A stretch of 64,000 nt of DNA from Bacteroidales bacterium (GTDB lineage: Bacteria > Bacteroidota > Bacteroidia > Bacteroidales > UBA3824), in contig JAKSUC010000011.1 in assembly GCA_024413595.1 (NCBI GenBank), positions 1-64,000 of the forward strand. The letters are read 5' to 3'. The position numbers were made by a program, and so were the translations under genes. Numbering within the stretch: the stretch's first letter is position 1; each line of letters begins with the position of its first letter. Below are positions 16,120 to 25,378 of this stretch, one piece after another. The notes beneath the pieces are model-generated. The model saw only the letters and a program-made list of their open reading frames with translations. It was not told the origin of the DNA and did no database searches.

Positions 16120-16991
16120 AAACAATGAAGAAAACAATTTTATATGGTACACTTATAAGCATAATGTTATCATCATGCAATCAAGAAAACAATATGTTAG
16201 AAAACAAAACACCATTAGTAAAAGTCTACGATCAATGTCTATATTATGAAGATTTAGGAGATTTAGTACCCGAAGGCACATCACCAGAAGATAGTGCAGT
16301 AAAAGTAAAAAGCTATATAGACATTTGGGCAAGAAAACAATTAATGATAAAAAAAGCAGAATTAAATTTAAGTACAGAAGAAAGAAATGTAGAACGACAA
16401 TTAGAAGATTATCGAGCAAGTTTATTAATATATAAATATAAAGATAAATATTTAGGCGAAAATCTCGACACCATAATAAGAAAAGAAGATGCCGAAAAAT
16501 ATTATAACGAACATCCAGATGATTTTAAACTTCAAAGGAATGCAGTAAAAGCCATCTATGTAAAAGTACCTATAACATCAACAGATATAAACAAAATAAA
16601 AACATTATTAGATTATCGCTCCGAAAAAGATTCTTTAAATTTATATGAAATATGTTTAGAGAATTCAGCGAAAATAGAAAATTTTGATAATGAATGGCAA
16701 ACAATATCAATAGTTAGCGACGAAATGCCAGAAATAATAGACGATAATTATGACAAAATAAAAGCTAAAGGAACAATATCACAAAATGATGAACAATATT
16801 GTTATTTATTAAAAATCAAAGATTTTTTGCCATCAGGTTCAATAGAACCATATAGTATGGCACAAAACAAGATTTCAAGTGTATTATTAACATCAAGAAT
16901 GAGTGCATTGATAAACGACTTAGAAAAAACAATATACGACAATGCAATAAATAGTGGCAATATAGAATATTTTGACAATAATAAAAAGTAA
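16116..16991 (+). CDS. Lipoprotein of the SurA cluster, chaperone-like
   Basis: Lipobox LSSC at about residues 18-21 gives a lipoprotein; there is no acidic stretch directly after the cysteine (NQENN), so it may stay on the periplasmic face. The mature protein is mostly helical, with a SurA-like N-terminal pattern (DSAVKVKSYIDIWARKQLMIKKAEL) and EDAEKYYNEHPDDFKLQ, which often precedes a parvulin domain. No conserved isomerase motif remains. The gene overlaps the upstream gene by ATGA and stops 8 bases before surA. A chaperone role without catalysis is inferred. Confidence 0.75.
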   Translation: MKTMKKTILYGTLISIMLSSCNQENNMLENKTPLVKVYDQCLYYEDLGDLVPEGTSPEDSAVKVKSYIDIWARKQLMIKKAELNLSTEERNVERQLEDYRASLLIYKYKDKYLGENLDTIIRKEDAEKYYNEHPDDFKLQRNAVKAIYVKVPITSTDINKIKTLLDYRSEKDSLNLYEICLENSAKIENFDNEWQTISIVSDEMPEIIDDNYDKIKAKGTISQNDEQYCYLLKIKDFLPSGSIEPYSMAQNKISSVLLTSRMSALINDLEKTIYDNAINSGNIEYFDNNKK

Positions 16992-16999
16992 AAAATAAA

Positions 17000-18445
17000 A
17001 TGAGACATATAATACGATTATCAATAATAACATTAATATCAATATTATTTGCACAAAACGCATCTTCACAAGATACAACAAAAAATGCGAATAATATAGT
17101 ACAATCAAAAGAAGCAATACCAACAACTCCAATTAGTACAGATACAATAATATTAGATAGAGTTGTAGCAGTTGTAGGTAACAAAATAATATTAGAATCA
17201 CAAGTAGAAGCCCAATTGCAACAAGCACAAGCAAGAAATCTGAAAGTAACCAAAGGAAAAGTATTTGAAGATTTATTATATCAAAATCTCTTGATAGCAC
17301 AAGCAGAAATAGATAGTATAGATGTTCAAGTAACCGACAAAATGGTAGAAGAACAAGTTACAGAAAAATTAAATAGTTTTATAGATGAAATGGGCGGTGT
17401 AGAAAAAATGGAAGAATATTTTAATAAATCACTAGCCGAAATCAAAGAAGATTTACGTGATGCAACACGAGATCAATTAATAGCCCGCCAAGAACAAAAC
17501 GAAATAACCAAAGATGTGAAAATAACTCCAGCAGAGGTAAATAAATTTTATAAAAATTTATCAAAAGATTCGTTACCATTAATAGATTTGGAATTTGAAT
17601 TAAACGAAATAGATTTTCATCCGATAATATCCAAAGCAGATAAAGAAGAAGTAAAAAAACAATTATTGAAAATAAAAAAAGAAGTAGAAACCGAAGGCGC
17701 ATCATTTGAAACCAAAGCGATATTATATAGCGATGATCCAGGATCATCAGCACAAGGCGGAGAATTAGGTATGATGTCACGCGGAGAATTAGTTCCAGAA
17801 TTTTCAGCAGCAGCTTTTCAATTAAAAAAAGATTCAATATCAGATGTAATAGAAACAGAATTTGGATTTCACATAATACAACTGATAGATCGCAAAGGAG
17901 AAAGAATAAACGTTAGACACATATTACTAAAGCCAAAATTTTCACAAGAAGCTAGAATAAAAGCCAAAAATCTTGCAGATAGTGTTTATAATGCTATAAT
18001 AAACAAAAATATCAAATTTGAAGATGCTGCAAAATTATATTCAACAAATGAAAATACAGGGAAAAATGGAGGCGTAAGAGTAAATCCATATACAAGTTCT
18101 ACAAAATTTACAGTAGAAATTTTACAACGTATATCACCACCAGACTATTATTACTTCAAAAATTTAAAAGAAGGAGAAATAACCAAACCATTTGAATCAT
18201 ACGATGAAAAAGGAAATTATACATACAAAATAATAGAAATAAAGTCAAGAGTAGAACCTCATATTGCAACAATAGAAACAGATTATCAAGTGATTCAAGA
18301 TATGGCATTAAGTCAAAAAAATAATAATCAATATGATAAATGGATAAATGAAAAGTCAAAATCAGTATATGTAAAAATCAGTAAAGAATACCAAAATTTA
18401 GATTTTAAATATACAGGATGGTTACATCAAGATATCGAAAGATAA
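17000..18445 (+). CDS. surA: SurA-type chaperone and peptidyl-prolyl isomerase
   Basis: A signal peptide (ending ASSQD) leads to a SurA N-terminal domain starting LDRVVAVVGNKIILESQVEAQL, which is strongly conserved in SurA. A parvulin domain (about 205-300) holds LYSDDPGSSAQGGELGMM and EFGFHIIQLIDR, and a second begins with INVRHILLKPK. Length 481 aa is usual. SurA escorts outer-membrane beta-barrel proteins such as the SusC receptors encoded further on. It is the third gene of the folding operon; the MoxR gene starts 32 bases after its stop and may be co-transcribed. Confidence 0.93.
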   Translation: MRHIIRLSIITLISILFAQNASSQDTTKNANNIVQSKEAIPTTPISTDTIILDRVVAVVGNKIILESQVEAQLQQAQARNLKVTKGKVFEDLLYQNLLIAQAEIDSIDVQVTDKMVEEQVTEKLNSFIDEMGGVEKMEEYFNKSLAEIKEDLRDATRDQLIARQEQNEITKDVKITPAEVNKFYKNLSKDSLPLIDLEFELNEIDFHPIISKADKEEVKKQLLKIKKEVETEGASFETKAILYSDDPGSSAQGGELGMMSRGELVPEFSAAAFQLKKDSISDVIETEFGFHIIQLIDRKGERINVRHILLKPKFSQEARIKAKNLADSVYNAIINKNIKFEDAAKLYSTNENTGKNGGVRVNPYTSSTKFTVEILQRISPPDYYYFKNLKEGEITKPFESYDEKGNYTYKIIEIKSRVEPHIATIETDYQVIQDMALSQKNNNQYDKWINEKSKSVYVKISKEYQNLDFKYTGWLHQDIER

Positions 18446-18477
18446 TTAATTGTCTATTAACTTATAAAGTATAAAAA

Positions 18478-19443
18478 ATGGAACAATATAACAACACAGT
18501 AGATGCTGCTGATGCTTTAAAACAAAAACATGATTTACTAATAAATGAAATAGGGAAAGTTGTTTACGGACAAAAAGATGTAATCGAACAAGTTTTAACT
18601 GTGATATTTAGTGGTGGACATTGTTTACTAGTAGGAGTTCCAGGCTTAGCCAAAACACTATTGGTAAACACAATAGCAAAAGTGTTGGATTTAAAATATA
18701 AAAGAATTCAATTTACACCCGACCTTATGCCGTCAGATATAACAGGAAGTGAAATTCTTGACGAACAAAAAAACTTTAAATTCTTAAAAGGTCCAATATT
18801 TGCCAACATAATTTTAGCAGATGAAATAAACAGAACACCACCCAAAACACAATCTGCACTACTAGAGGCAATGCAAGAACATACGGTAACAGTTTCTGGT
18901 ATAAATTACAATCTTGAAGAACCATTTTTTGTATTAGCAACACAAAATCCAGTAGAACAAGAAGGCACCTATCCCCTACCAGAAGCACAATTAGACCGTT
19001 TTATGTTTAATGTAATATTAGATTATCCATCAACAGAAGAAGAAATAACAATTGTAAAAAATACAACACGAGACATTGTTCCACAACCCAATAAAATAAT
19101 TTCATCAGAAGAAATAATCTATTTTAGAGATTTAATAAAAAAAGTGGCAATATCCGACAATGTAATAAAATATGCAGTAACATTGGTTAGTAAAACACGA
19201 CCCAACACTCCAACTGCCGATCAAATAGCAAATAAATATTTAAATTGGGGAGCAGGTCCACGAGCTTCACAATATTTAATAACAGGAGCAAAAACCTACG
19301 CATTATTACATGGTAAATATTCACCAGATATTGAAGATGTACAAGCAGTAGCCTTGCCTGTATTGCGTCATAGAATTATTAAAAACTATCAAGCCGAAGC
19401 AGAAGGAATCAACGAAGATCAAATCATAAAAATGTTATTATAA
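18478..19443 (+). CDS. MoxR-family AAA+ ATPase
   Basis: Walker A GVPGLAKTLL, Walker B IILADEINRTPPKTQSALLEAMQE, sensor 1 FFVLATQNPVEQEGTYPLPEAQLDRF and a C-terminal lid domain (NLNWGAGPRASQYLI type) identify a MoxR AAA+ ATPase of usual length (321 aa). These proteins act as chaperones, often with DUF58 and von Willebrand factor A proteins of the Bat operon. Those partners are not next to it: a terminator and a long intergenic region follow. It directly follows surA. Confidence 0.93.
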   Translation: MEQYNNTVDAADALKQKHDLLINEIGKVVYGQKDVIEQVLTVIFSGGHCLLVGVPGLAKTLLVNTIAKVLDLKYKRIQFTPDLMPSDITGSEILDEQKNFKFLKGPIFANIILADEINRTPPKTQSALLEAMQEHTVTVSGINYNLEEPFFVLATQNPVEQEGTYPLPEAQLDRFMFNVILDYPSTEEEITIVKNTTRDIVPQPNKIISSEEIIYFRDLIKKVAISDNVIKYAVTLVSKTRPNTPTADQIANKYLNWGAGPRASQYLITGAKTYALLHGKYSPDIEDVQAVALPVLRHRIIKNYQAEAEGINEDQIIKMLL

Positions 19444-19502
19444 AACATATTCATAATATATAAATTAATATTTTTTTATAGCATTAATATTTATAAAAAA
19501 AA

Positions 19503-19546
19503 AAAAATCATACATAATCATTTTTGTATTATGTATGATTTTTTAA
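19503..19546 (+). terminator. Terminator after the MoxR gene
   Basis: Long hairpin with arms AAAATCATACATAAT and ATTATGTATGATTTT and a 9-base loop, followed by T residues; it also has A-run symmetry. Confidence 0.85.
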
Positions 19547-19665
19547 TTTAACATTAAATCAAATTACTTCTAAAAAATTTTTTTATTTAATAAATCAACT
19601 TAATTTTAAATAAACATAGTTAATAATTATTAAATTTGTAAAGTTAAAACGCTAGCAATTTTTCT

Positions 19666-19695
19666 ATTTTATTTCATTTTATTTCATTTTATTTC
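19666..19695. repeat. Three tandem copies of ATTTTATTTC
   Basis: Three exact 10-bp copies lie about 200 bases upstream of the xusA promoter. The spacing is near one helical turn per copy, so they could form a bent segment or a cluster of binding sites; they could also be a simple slippage repeat. Confidence 0.8.
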
Positions 19696-19868
19696 GAAAA
19701 TAGATTCAGTAAAAATATTTTTGATTTAATATATATTTTTTGTTATACAAATCCAGATTTTTTTTTGCACAAATTAACATTTAAAAACCGCCATACAAGT
19801 ACACGAATTACGTTTTTGTAACATTTTCAAAAATTAATGAAACATAACAAAATTAAATCAAAATCATT

Positions 19869-19913
19869 TGTAACATGTTACATTGTTTATTTTAACCTAT
19901 AAGAATACTTTTG
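19869..19913 (+). promoter_or_regulatory. Palindromic operator and promoter of the xylan operon
   Basis: TGTAACATGTTACA (19869-19882) is a perfect 14-bp palindrome directly next to TTG at 19883-19885. After a 20-base spacer comes TACTTTTG (19906-19913), a good Bacteroidota -7 box. An upstream position next to -33 suits an activator; a repressor is also possible. Xylan operons in related species are controlled by hybrid two-component regulators, but none is encoded in this window. Confidence 0.65.
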
Positions 19914-20080
19914 CTTATTAAAAAATACAAAAAAAATTAACACGACCGATGTTCCTTTACTTATAACTTACAAAAAAAAGACAACAAGTAAAAAAATAAA
20001 CATTAATACTTGTTTATAAATAAATAATACTTAAATTAATTAAAATATGTTATTAGACGATAGTTAAAACTCAAAATTTC

Positions 20081-20139
20081 GAATAGGGAAATAAGATTTT
20101 TCTATTCAAAATTCCCAAACAACAGGATATTATCCTGTT
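20081..20139 (+). other. Structured leader of xusA mRNA
   Basis: Within the long 5' leader, GAATAG (20081-20086) can pair with CTATTC (20102-20107), and 20121-20139 forms a tight hairpin (AACAGGAT/ATCCTGTT). Neither is followed by a T run, so they are not terminators. They may stabilise the mRNA or control translation of xusA. Confidence 0.4.
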
Positions 20140-20196
20140 CCCTCTCATCCAAATATTGGAAATCTTAGTTATTAAATTAGGTAAAACTAAATTTTT

Positions 20197-23100
20197 ATGA
20201 AAGACAGTTTAAAAAAAGGCGATTGCTTTAAAAGAATTGCAAGAAGATTTATTCTGGCTTTTTTGCTAATAATCACTTGCAGTCAAATTCAGGCGCAAAA
20301 CGGTAAAAGAATTACTGGTATTGTAACTGACGATAATGCGCAACCATTGCCTGGCGTAACAGTAATGGTTCAAGGTACCACTGTAGGTACAATTACCGAT
20401 TTAGACGGTAAATACGTAATAACAGCTTCAAATGGAGCAAAATTAATTTTTACATTTGTAGGTTACGAAGAACAAATCGTAACCGTAGGTTCAAGTTCTA
20501 CATATAATGTAAGTATGAACGAAAACACCTCAGAACTAAATGAAGTAGTGGTAGTAGGTTATGGACAACAGAAAAAAGCAAATGTTGTTGGAGCTATATC
20601 ACAAACCACAGGAAAAGTGTTGGAACGAGCTGGAGGAGTTAGTAATATTGGAGCAGCACTAACAGGAAACTTGCCAGGAGTAGTAACAACCCAAGGAACA
20701 GGTATGCCAGGCGAAGAAGATCCAAAAATTGTTATTCGTGGTGTATCATCATGGAATAGTACAGAGCCTCTTGTATTAGTAGATGGAATTGAACGTTCAA
20801 TGAACTCAGTAGACATCAGTTCTGTAGAAAGTATATCAGTTTTGAAAGATGCTTCTGCCACAGCAATTTATGGAGTTCAAGGAGCCAATGGTGTAATTCT
20901 TATCACAACTAAACGAGGTAAAGAAGGAACTGCACATATAGAAGGTGGTTTTAGTACAACAATAAAATCACCATCAAAATTGCCAAACAAATTGGATTCT
21001 TACGATGCTTTAATGGCAAGAAACGAAGCAATAGAGCATGAGTTGTCTTTAAATCCAGATTCATGGCAATATATTCGTTCAATGGATTTTATTAATAATT
21101 ATCGTAACCAAACCACAGTTGAACAACAAGAACGATATGCAAATGTAAATTGGCAAGATTATTTGTTTAAAGATTATGCATTATCATATCAAGGATATGT
21201 AAATATAAGTGGAGGAACAAAAGCGGTAAAATATTATGCAGCAGCTGATTATGTAAACGAAGGCGACTTATTTAGAATTCAAGACAATGGTCGTGGATAT
21301 GATTGTGGATATAATTATCAACGTATAAATGTACGTAGTAACTTAGACTTCAACATTACAAAATCAACACTATTCAAAGTAAATATTGCAGGAAGCAATG
21401 CAATAAAGAAAAATCCATGGTCAAACATGGTAAACAATGAATGGCAAATAGGTCAACAATGGGCAGGAGCATATAATATTGCCCCAGACGTATTTTTAGG
21501 TAAATATAGCGATGGAACATGGGGTTTTTATCCAAATGCTTCAAACGTTTCAAACTCAGCTGAAAACATGTCGTTAGGAGGAGCTACCCAAACTGCAACC
21601 ACCACAATTACAACAGACTTTACCTTGGAACAAGATTTAGACTTCTGGGTAAAAGGCTTAAAACTAGTTGGTAGAATTTCATGGGATAATAAATTTGTAG
21701 AAGGAAGTCGTGGTATCAACGACCTTTATAATTCTACACTTCACAAATGGATTAACCCAGAAACAGGACAAGAAGTATATAAAGAAACCACAACAGGCTA
21801 CGAAAAATTCAAATTTTTTGAAGGACGTCAATGGTCAACATCAGCAGGAGGAGTTGATAATAATCAAACATTCCGCAAATTATATTATCAATTTCAAATT
21901 AATTACAACCGTAAATTTGGCAAAAACAATGTTGGTTTAATGGGTGTATTTGACCGCAACGAAGAAGGAACAGGTAGTGCAGTACCATCGTTACGTGAAA
22001 ACTGGTCATTCAGAGCTTCTTACGATTGGGATGGTAAATATTTTCTAGAAGCAACAGGTTCTTATAATGGTTCAGAAAGATTTGCCGACAAAAACAGATT
22101 TGCCTTTTTCCCTGCAGTAGGTGTTAACTGGATTATTTCAGAAGAACCATTCATGAAAAATCTTAAAGATAAACACATGATTGACATCTTAAAAATCCGT
22201 GCTAATGTTGGACAATCAGGTTCAGACTTTTTAATGTTTGAACGTTGGATGTATTTAACCCAATGGGAATATGGAGAAAAAGTTAAAATGTCTAATTTAC
22301 ACGAAGAATCAATTTATGAACGCTATCGTGAAAGTGTATTAGGAAATGAAGATGTACATTGGGAAGTATCTACAAAAGCAAACATAGCATTAGATTTTAA
22401 TGTATATCACGGAATATTTTCAGGAAGTATCGATTTCTTTAAAAACCATCGTACAGATATTCTTATTAGAGGAGTAGATCGTTCAGTTCCTGATTATTTT
22501 GGAGCAACACCTCCAACAATTAATAAAGGAGAAGTTGACAACCAAGGTTTTGAATTAGAATTAAAAGTTGATAAAACATTCCAAAATAAAATAAGAGTTT
22601 GGGGTAATTTTAACTTAACACATAACGAAGACGAAGTTAAAGTAAAAGATGATAAAGAATTAACTCCAAACTACCAAAAAGCTGCAGGCTATGCCAATGA
22701 TCAATACAAATCACATCTAGATGCAGGATTCCTAAATAATTACGACCAAGTATATGGATCACCAGCACACGATATTAATGATAATCAAAAACTTCCAGGA
22801 GATTTATATATCATCGACTTCAATTCAGATGGTATAATAAATACAGAAGACGAAGCACCAATAGCATTTTCAAGCAATCCACAAAACACTTACAATGCGA
22901 CAATAGGTGTTGAATATAAAGGATTTAGCTGTTTTGCACAATTCTATGGAGTAACCAATGTTACACGTGATGTTGTTTTACATAGTTTAACAGATTATAT
23001 GGACAATGTTTACGATTTAGGAGATTGGTGGTCAGCTGATGGAAGTGGAGAATTTTCAGTTCCACGTTGGGCAACATCAGTAAATTATAATGATGGAACC

Positions 23101-23340
23101 AACTACTTATATGATGGTAGTTTTATTCGTTTGAAAAACGTTGAATTAGCTTATCAATGGAATGAAGGATGGATAAAAAAACTAGGTATGTCATATTTTA
23201 AAGTATATGTCAACGGCAATAACTTATGGTTATGGACACGTATGCCAGACGACCGTGAAGCCAACTTAGGTGGAGGTGGTATGTTAGGTGCATATCCAAC
23301 AGTAAAACGTTATAATATTGGTGTTAAATTCGCATTCTAA
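20197..23340 (+). CDS. xusA: SusC-like TonB-dependent receptor XusA
   Basis: Outer-membrane TonB-dependent transporter for xylo-oligosaccharides, by analogy with the xylan loci of Prevotella and Bacteroides. A signal peptide (to about 34, QIQAQ) is followed by a carboxypeptidase-D-like regulatory domain (RITGIVTDDNAQPLPGVTV, about 38-115) and a TonB box region (LNEVVVVGYGQQ). Next come the plug (GALTGNLPGVV, VLVDGIERSMN, YGVQGANGVILITTKRG) and a 22-strand-type beta-barrel ending in FAF with a terminal phenylalanine. Its length, 1047 aa, is normal. It is the first gene of a six-gene operon, with its SusD partner 10 bases downstream. Confidence 0.93.
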   Translation: MKDSLKKGDCFKRIARRFILAFLLIITCSQIQAQNGKRITGIVTDDNAQPLPGVTVMVQGTTVGTITDLDGKYVITASNGAKLIFTFVGYEEQIVTVGSSSTYNVSMNENTSELNEVVVVGYGQQKKANVVGAISQTTGKVLERAGGVSNIGAALTGNLPGVVTTQGTGMPGEEDPKIVIRGVSSWNSTEPLVLVDGIERSMNSVDISSVESISVLKDASATAIYGVQGANGVILITTKRGKEGTAHIEGGFSTTIKSPSKLPNKLDSYDALMARNEAIEHELSLNPDSWQYIRSMDFINNYRNQTTVEQQERYANVNWQDYLFKDYALSYQGYVNISGGTKAVKYYAAADYVNEGDLFRIQDNGRGYDCGYNYQRINVRSNLDFNITKSTLFKVNIAGSNAIKKNPWSNMVNNEWQIGQQWAGAYNIAPDVFLGKYSDGTWGFYPNASNVSNSAENMSLGGATQTATTTITTDFTLEQDLDFWVKGLKLVGRISWDNKFVEGSRGINDLYNSTLHKWINPETGQEVYKETTTGYEKFKFFEGRQWSTSAGGVDNNQTFRKLYYQFQINYNRKFGKNNVGLMGVFDRNEEGTGSAVPSLRENWSFRASYDWDGKYFLEATGSYNGSERFADKNRFAFFPAVGVNWIISEEPFMKNLKDKHMIDILKIRANVGQSGSDFLMFERWMYLTQWEYGEKVKMSNLHEESIYERYRESVLGNEDVHWEVSTKANIALDFNVYHGIFSGSIDFFKNHRTDILIRGVDRSVPDYFGATPPTINKGEVDNQGFELELKVDKTFQNKIRVWGNFNLTHNEDEVKVKDDKELTPNYQKAAGYANDQYKSHLDAGFLNNYDQVYGSPAHDINDNQKLPGDLYIIDFNSDGIINTEDEAPIAFSSNPQNTYNATIGVEYKGFSCFAQFYGVTNVTRDVVLHSLTDYMDNVYDLGDWWSADGSGEFSVPRWATSVNYNDGTNYLYDGSFIRLKNVELAYQWNEGWIKKLGMSYFKVYVNGNNLWLWTRMPDDREANLGGGGMLGAYPTVKRYNIGVKFAF

Positions 23341-23350
23341 AATTTGAGAA

Positions 23351-25357
23351 ATGAAAAATATTACTTCTATATTATATAAAGGTGTTTTAGGTGCTTTGGT
23401 TACCTTTTCAATGACAAGTTGCGAAGACTACCTTGAAAAAGAACCTGATACAGATATTTCAGAAACTGAAGCATTTAAAAACTTTACAAATTTTCAAGGT
23501 TTTGTAGAACAAAACTATGGAAATATACCAGACAAAGAATCATGTAATTGGTGTCCATCATGGAACTGGGGCGATGACGAAATATTCAACCCAGAAGCAG
23601 ATAGCCGTTTAACACACCAAATGGATATCGGCAACTTTAAAGCATGGACAACCACAGGAAATTGGCTATATAAAAACGATAACAATCTTACCGATTATGG
23701 TAACACATTTGCACACTCACTATATCCAAGCATGTGGTATTGTATCCACGTTTGTAATGTAGGTATTCATCAATTAACCGAAGAAAATAATTTTCTAGGC
23801 TCAGAAGAAGAAAAAAATCTTCTTTTAGGACAATTATATTTCTTCAGAGCATGGTGGCACTTTGAAATGATAAATTATTTAGGAGGGTTACCATATATTG
23901 ATAGAGATTTAAGTCAAGAAAAAGTTGTTGACGAAGAACGTCTTTCTTATTTAGATTGTGCTAAAAAATGCGCAGAAGACTTTAAACGTGCTGCTGACTT
24001 GCTACCAGTAAATTGGGACGAAACCACAACAGGAACTGCAACAAAAGGCAAAAACGAAATTCGTATCAACAAAATCATGGCACTTGGCTACTTAGGCAAA
24101 TGTTATTTATATGCTGGTAGTCCATTATCAATTAATGGTGCACAAGTAGGTGGTTCTCATACCTACGATTATGATTCAGAATTGTGTAAACAAGCTGCAG
24201 AAACATTTGGTCAAATTTTAACTATGGTTGAAAACAATTCTTGTCAATATTCCTTAGTTAGTTTTGAACACACTGATATTTATAACCATAAAAATGGTGA
24301 AAATATCATGGAATACTCACAATTGTTTTATACAATGAAAGCAAGTGGACGTCTTCCAGGCTTAACAGAAGTTATTTTTGGTGGACCATCTTATAGTGGA
24401 GATTTCAATTATAGTAACTGGAACAACTCAAAAGTTTGGGGACCTAAAAACGAAAAAATTGTTGAGCATGATAACGTTATTCACCAACCAACAGCCAACT
24501 ATGTAGAAAATTATGGAATGGCAAATGGACTTCCATTACATGATCCAGAATCAGGATTTGATCCACGTCATCCATGGAAAGATCGTGACCCACGTTTTTA
24601 TCATGACATAGTTTTTGATGGTTTCCAATATGTAAATGGTTCAATGAACAACGAAGCCCAAGAATATTTACGATATTGCAGTCTTTATACAGGTGGAGAC
24701 ATGCGAAGTGTTACAATTGCAAGTCGCACTGGATATTTCACACAAAAACTTGTTCCTCACACATGTAATGCAATTGACGGTGATTATAACTGGGGTTCTT
24801 CACTACAAACACACCTTTCATATATGCGTCTTGCCGATATTTACTTAATGTATGCAGAAGCAGGAGCAGCTATTCAAGGTAGTAGTTATAAAAGTACAAA
24901 TTGTAGTTTAACAGCACTTGATGCTATTAATAAAATTCGTAAACGTTGTGGAGCAGGCGAAGTTGCCGAAAAATTCGTATCAGATCAACATAAATTTATG
25001 GACGAAATTCGTAGAGAACGTGCCGTTGAGCTTTCGTTTGAAGGTCATCGTTTCTGTGATTTACAACGTTGGTTATTATTAACAGAAAAACCATATACCC
25101 AAAAATACTCTGTTGAATTTGATAGAGTTTACAATGGAAACAAAGTTGATATTTCAACAAAATTAGGAAAAGCAAAATCAGAAGAAATGGATATGTTTTA
25201 TCGTAATGATAAAAAAGATCCTAAAGATGCTGAAGTTGCGAACTATAGATTAGTTGAGATATTAACACGTAATTATGATGCAAGACACTATTGGTTCCCA
25301 ATTCCTATTGACCAAACTTACTATTCTTCTAAATTCCAACAAAATCCTGGATGGTAG
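23351..25357 (+). CDS. xusB: SusD-like xylan-binding lipoprotein XusB
   Basis: A lipoprotein signal (TSCEDYLEKEPDTD) starts a SusD/RagB family protein of 668 aa, longer than the usual 500-600. The family pattern is clear: an N-terminal part with AEAFKNF-like helix, LLGQLYFFRAWWHFEMINYLGGLPYIDR (TPR region) and C-terminal LADIYLMYAEAGA, AINKIRKRCG and IRRERAVELSFEGHRFCDLQRW. It caps the barrel of XusA at the cell surface and binds xylan chains. It is followed 21 bases later by the second SusC-like gene. Confidence 0.92.
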   Translation: MKNITSILYKGVLGALVTFSMTSCEDYLEKEPDTDISETEAFKNFTNFQGFVEQNYGNIPDKESCNWCPSWNWGDDEIFNPEADSRLTHQMDIGNFKAWTTTGNWLYKNDNNLTDYGNTFAHSLYPSMWYCIHVCNVGIHQLTEENNFLGSEEEKNLLLGQLYFFRAWWHFEMINYLGGLPYIDRDLSQEKVVDEERLSYLDCAKKCAEDFKRAADLLPVNWDETTTGTATKGKNEIRINKIMALGYLGKCYLYAGSPLSINGAQVGGSHTYDYDSELCKQAAETFGQILTMVENNSCQYSLVSFEHTDIYNHKNGENIMEYSQLFYTMKASGRLPGLTEVIFGGPSYSGDFNYSNWNNSKVWGPKNEKIVEHDNVIHQPTANYVENYGMANGLPLHDPESGFDPRHPWKDRDPRFYHDIVFDGFQYVNGSMNNEAQEYLRYCSLYTGGDMRSVTIASRTGYFTQKLVPHTCNAIDGDYNWGSSLQTHLSYMRLADIYLMYAEAGAAIQGSSYKSTNCSLTALDAINKIRKRCGAGEVAEKFVSDQHKFMDEIRRERAVELSFEGHRFCDLQRWLLLTEKPYTQKYSVEFDRVYNGNKVDISTKLGKAKSEEMDMFYRNDKKDPKDAEVANYRLVEILTRNYDARHYWFPIPIDQTYYSSKFQQNPGW

Positions 25358-25378
25358 TAGATACAATAGATGTTTTAA

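Larger units (their letters stand above)
19444..20196. other. Long regulatory region before the xylan operon
   Basis: This 753-bp A/T-rich gap holds, in order, the MoxR terminator (19503-19546), a 10-bp triple repeat (19666-19695), a perfect 14-bp palindrome (19869-19882), a -33/-7 promoter (19883-19913) and a leader of about 275 bases with hairpins. I see no open frame longer than a few codons; the first ATG in the leader (20047) opens a six-codon frame (MLLDDS). Confidence 0.7.

Noticed and set aside
20047-20067. Regulatory upstream frame (MLLDDS) in the xusA leader
   Set aside because: Six codons with no sign of conservation or ribosome-site support; likely chance.
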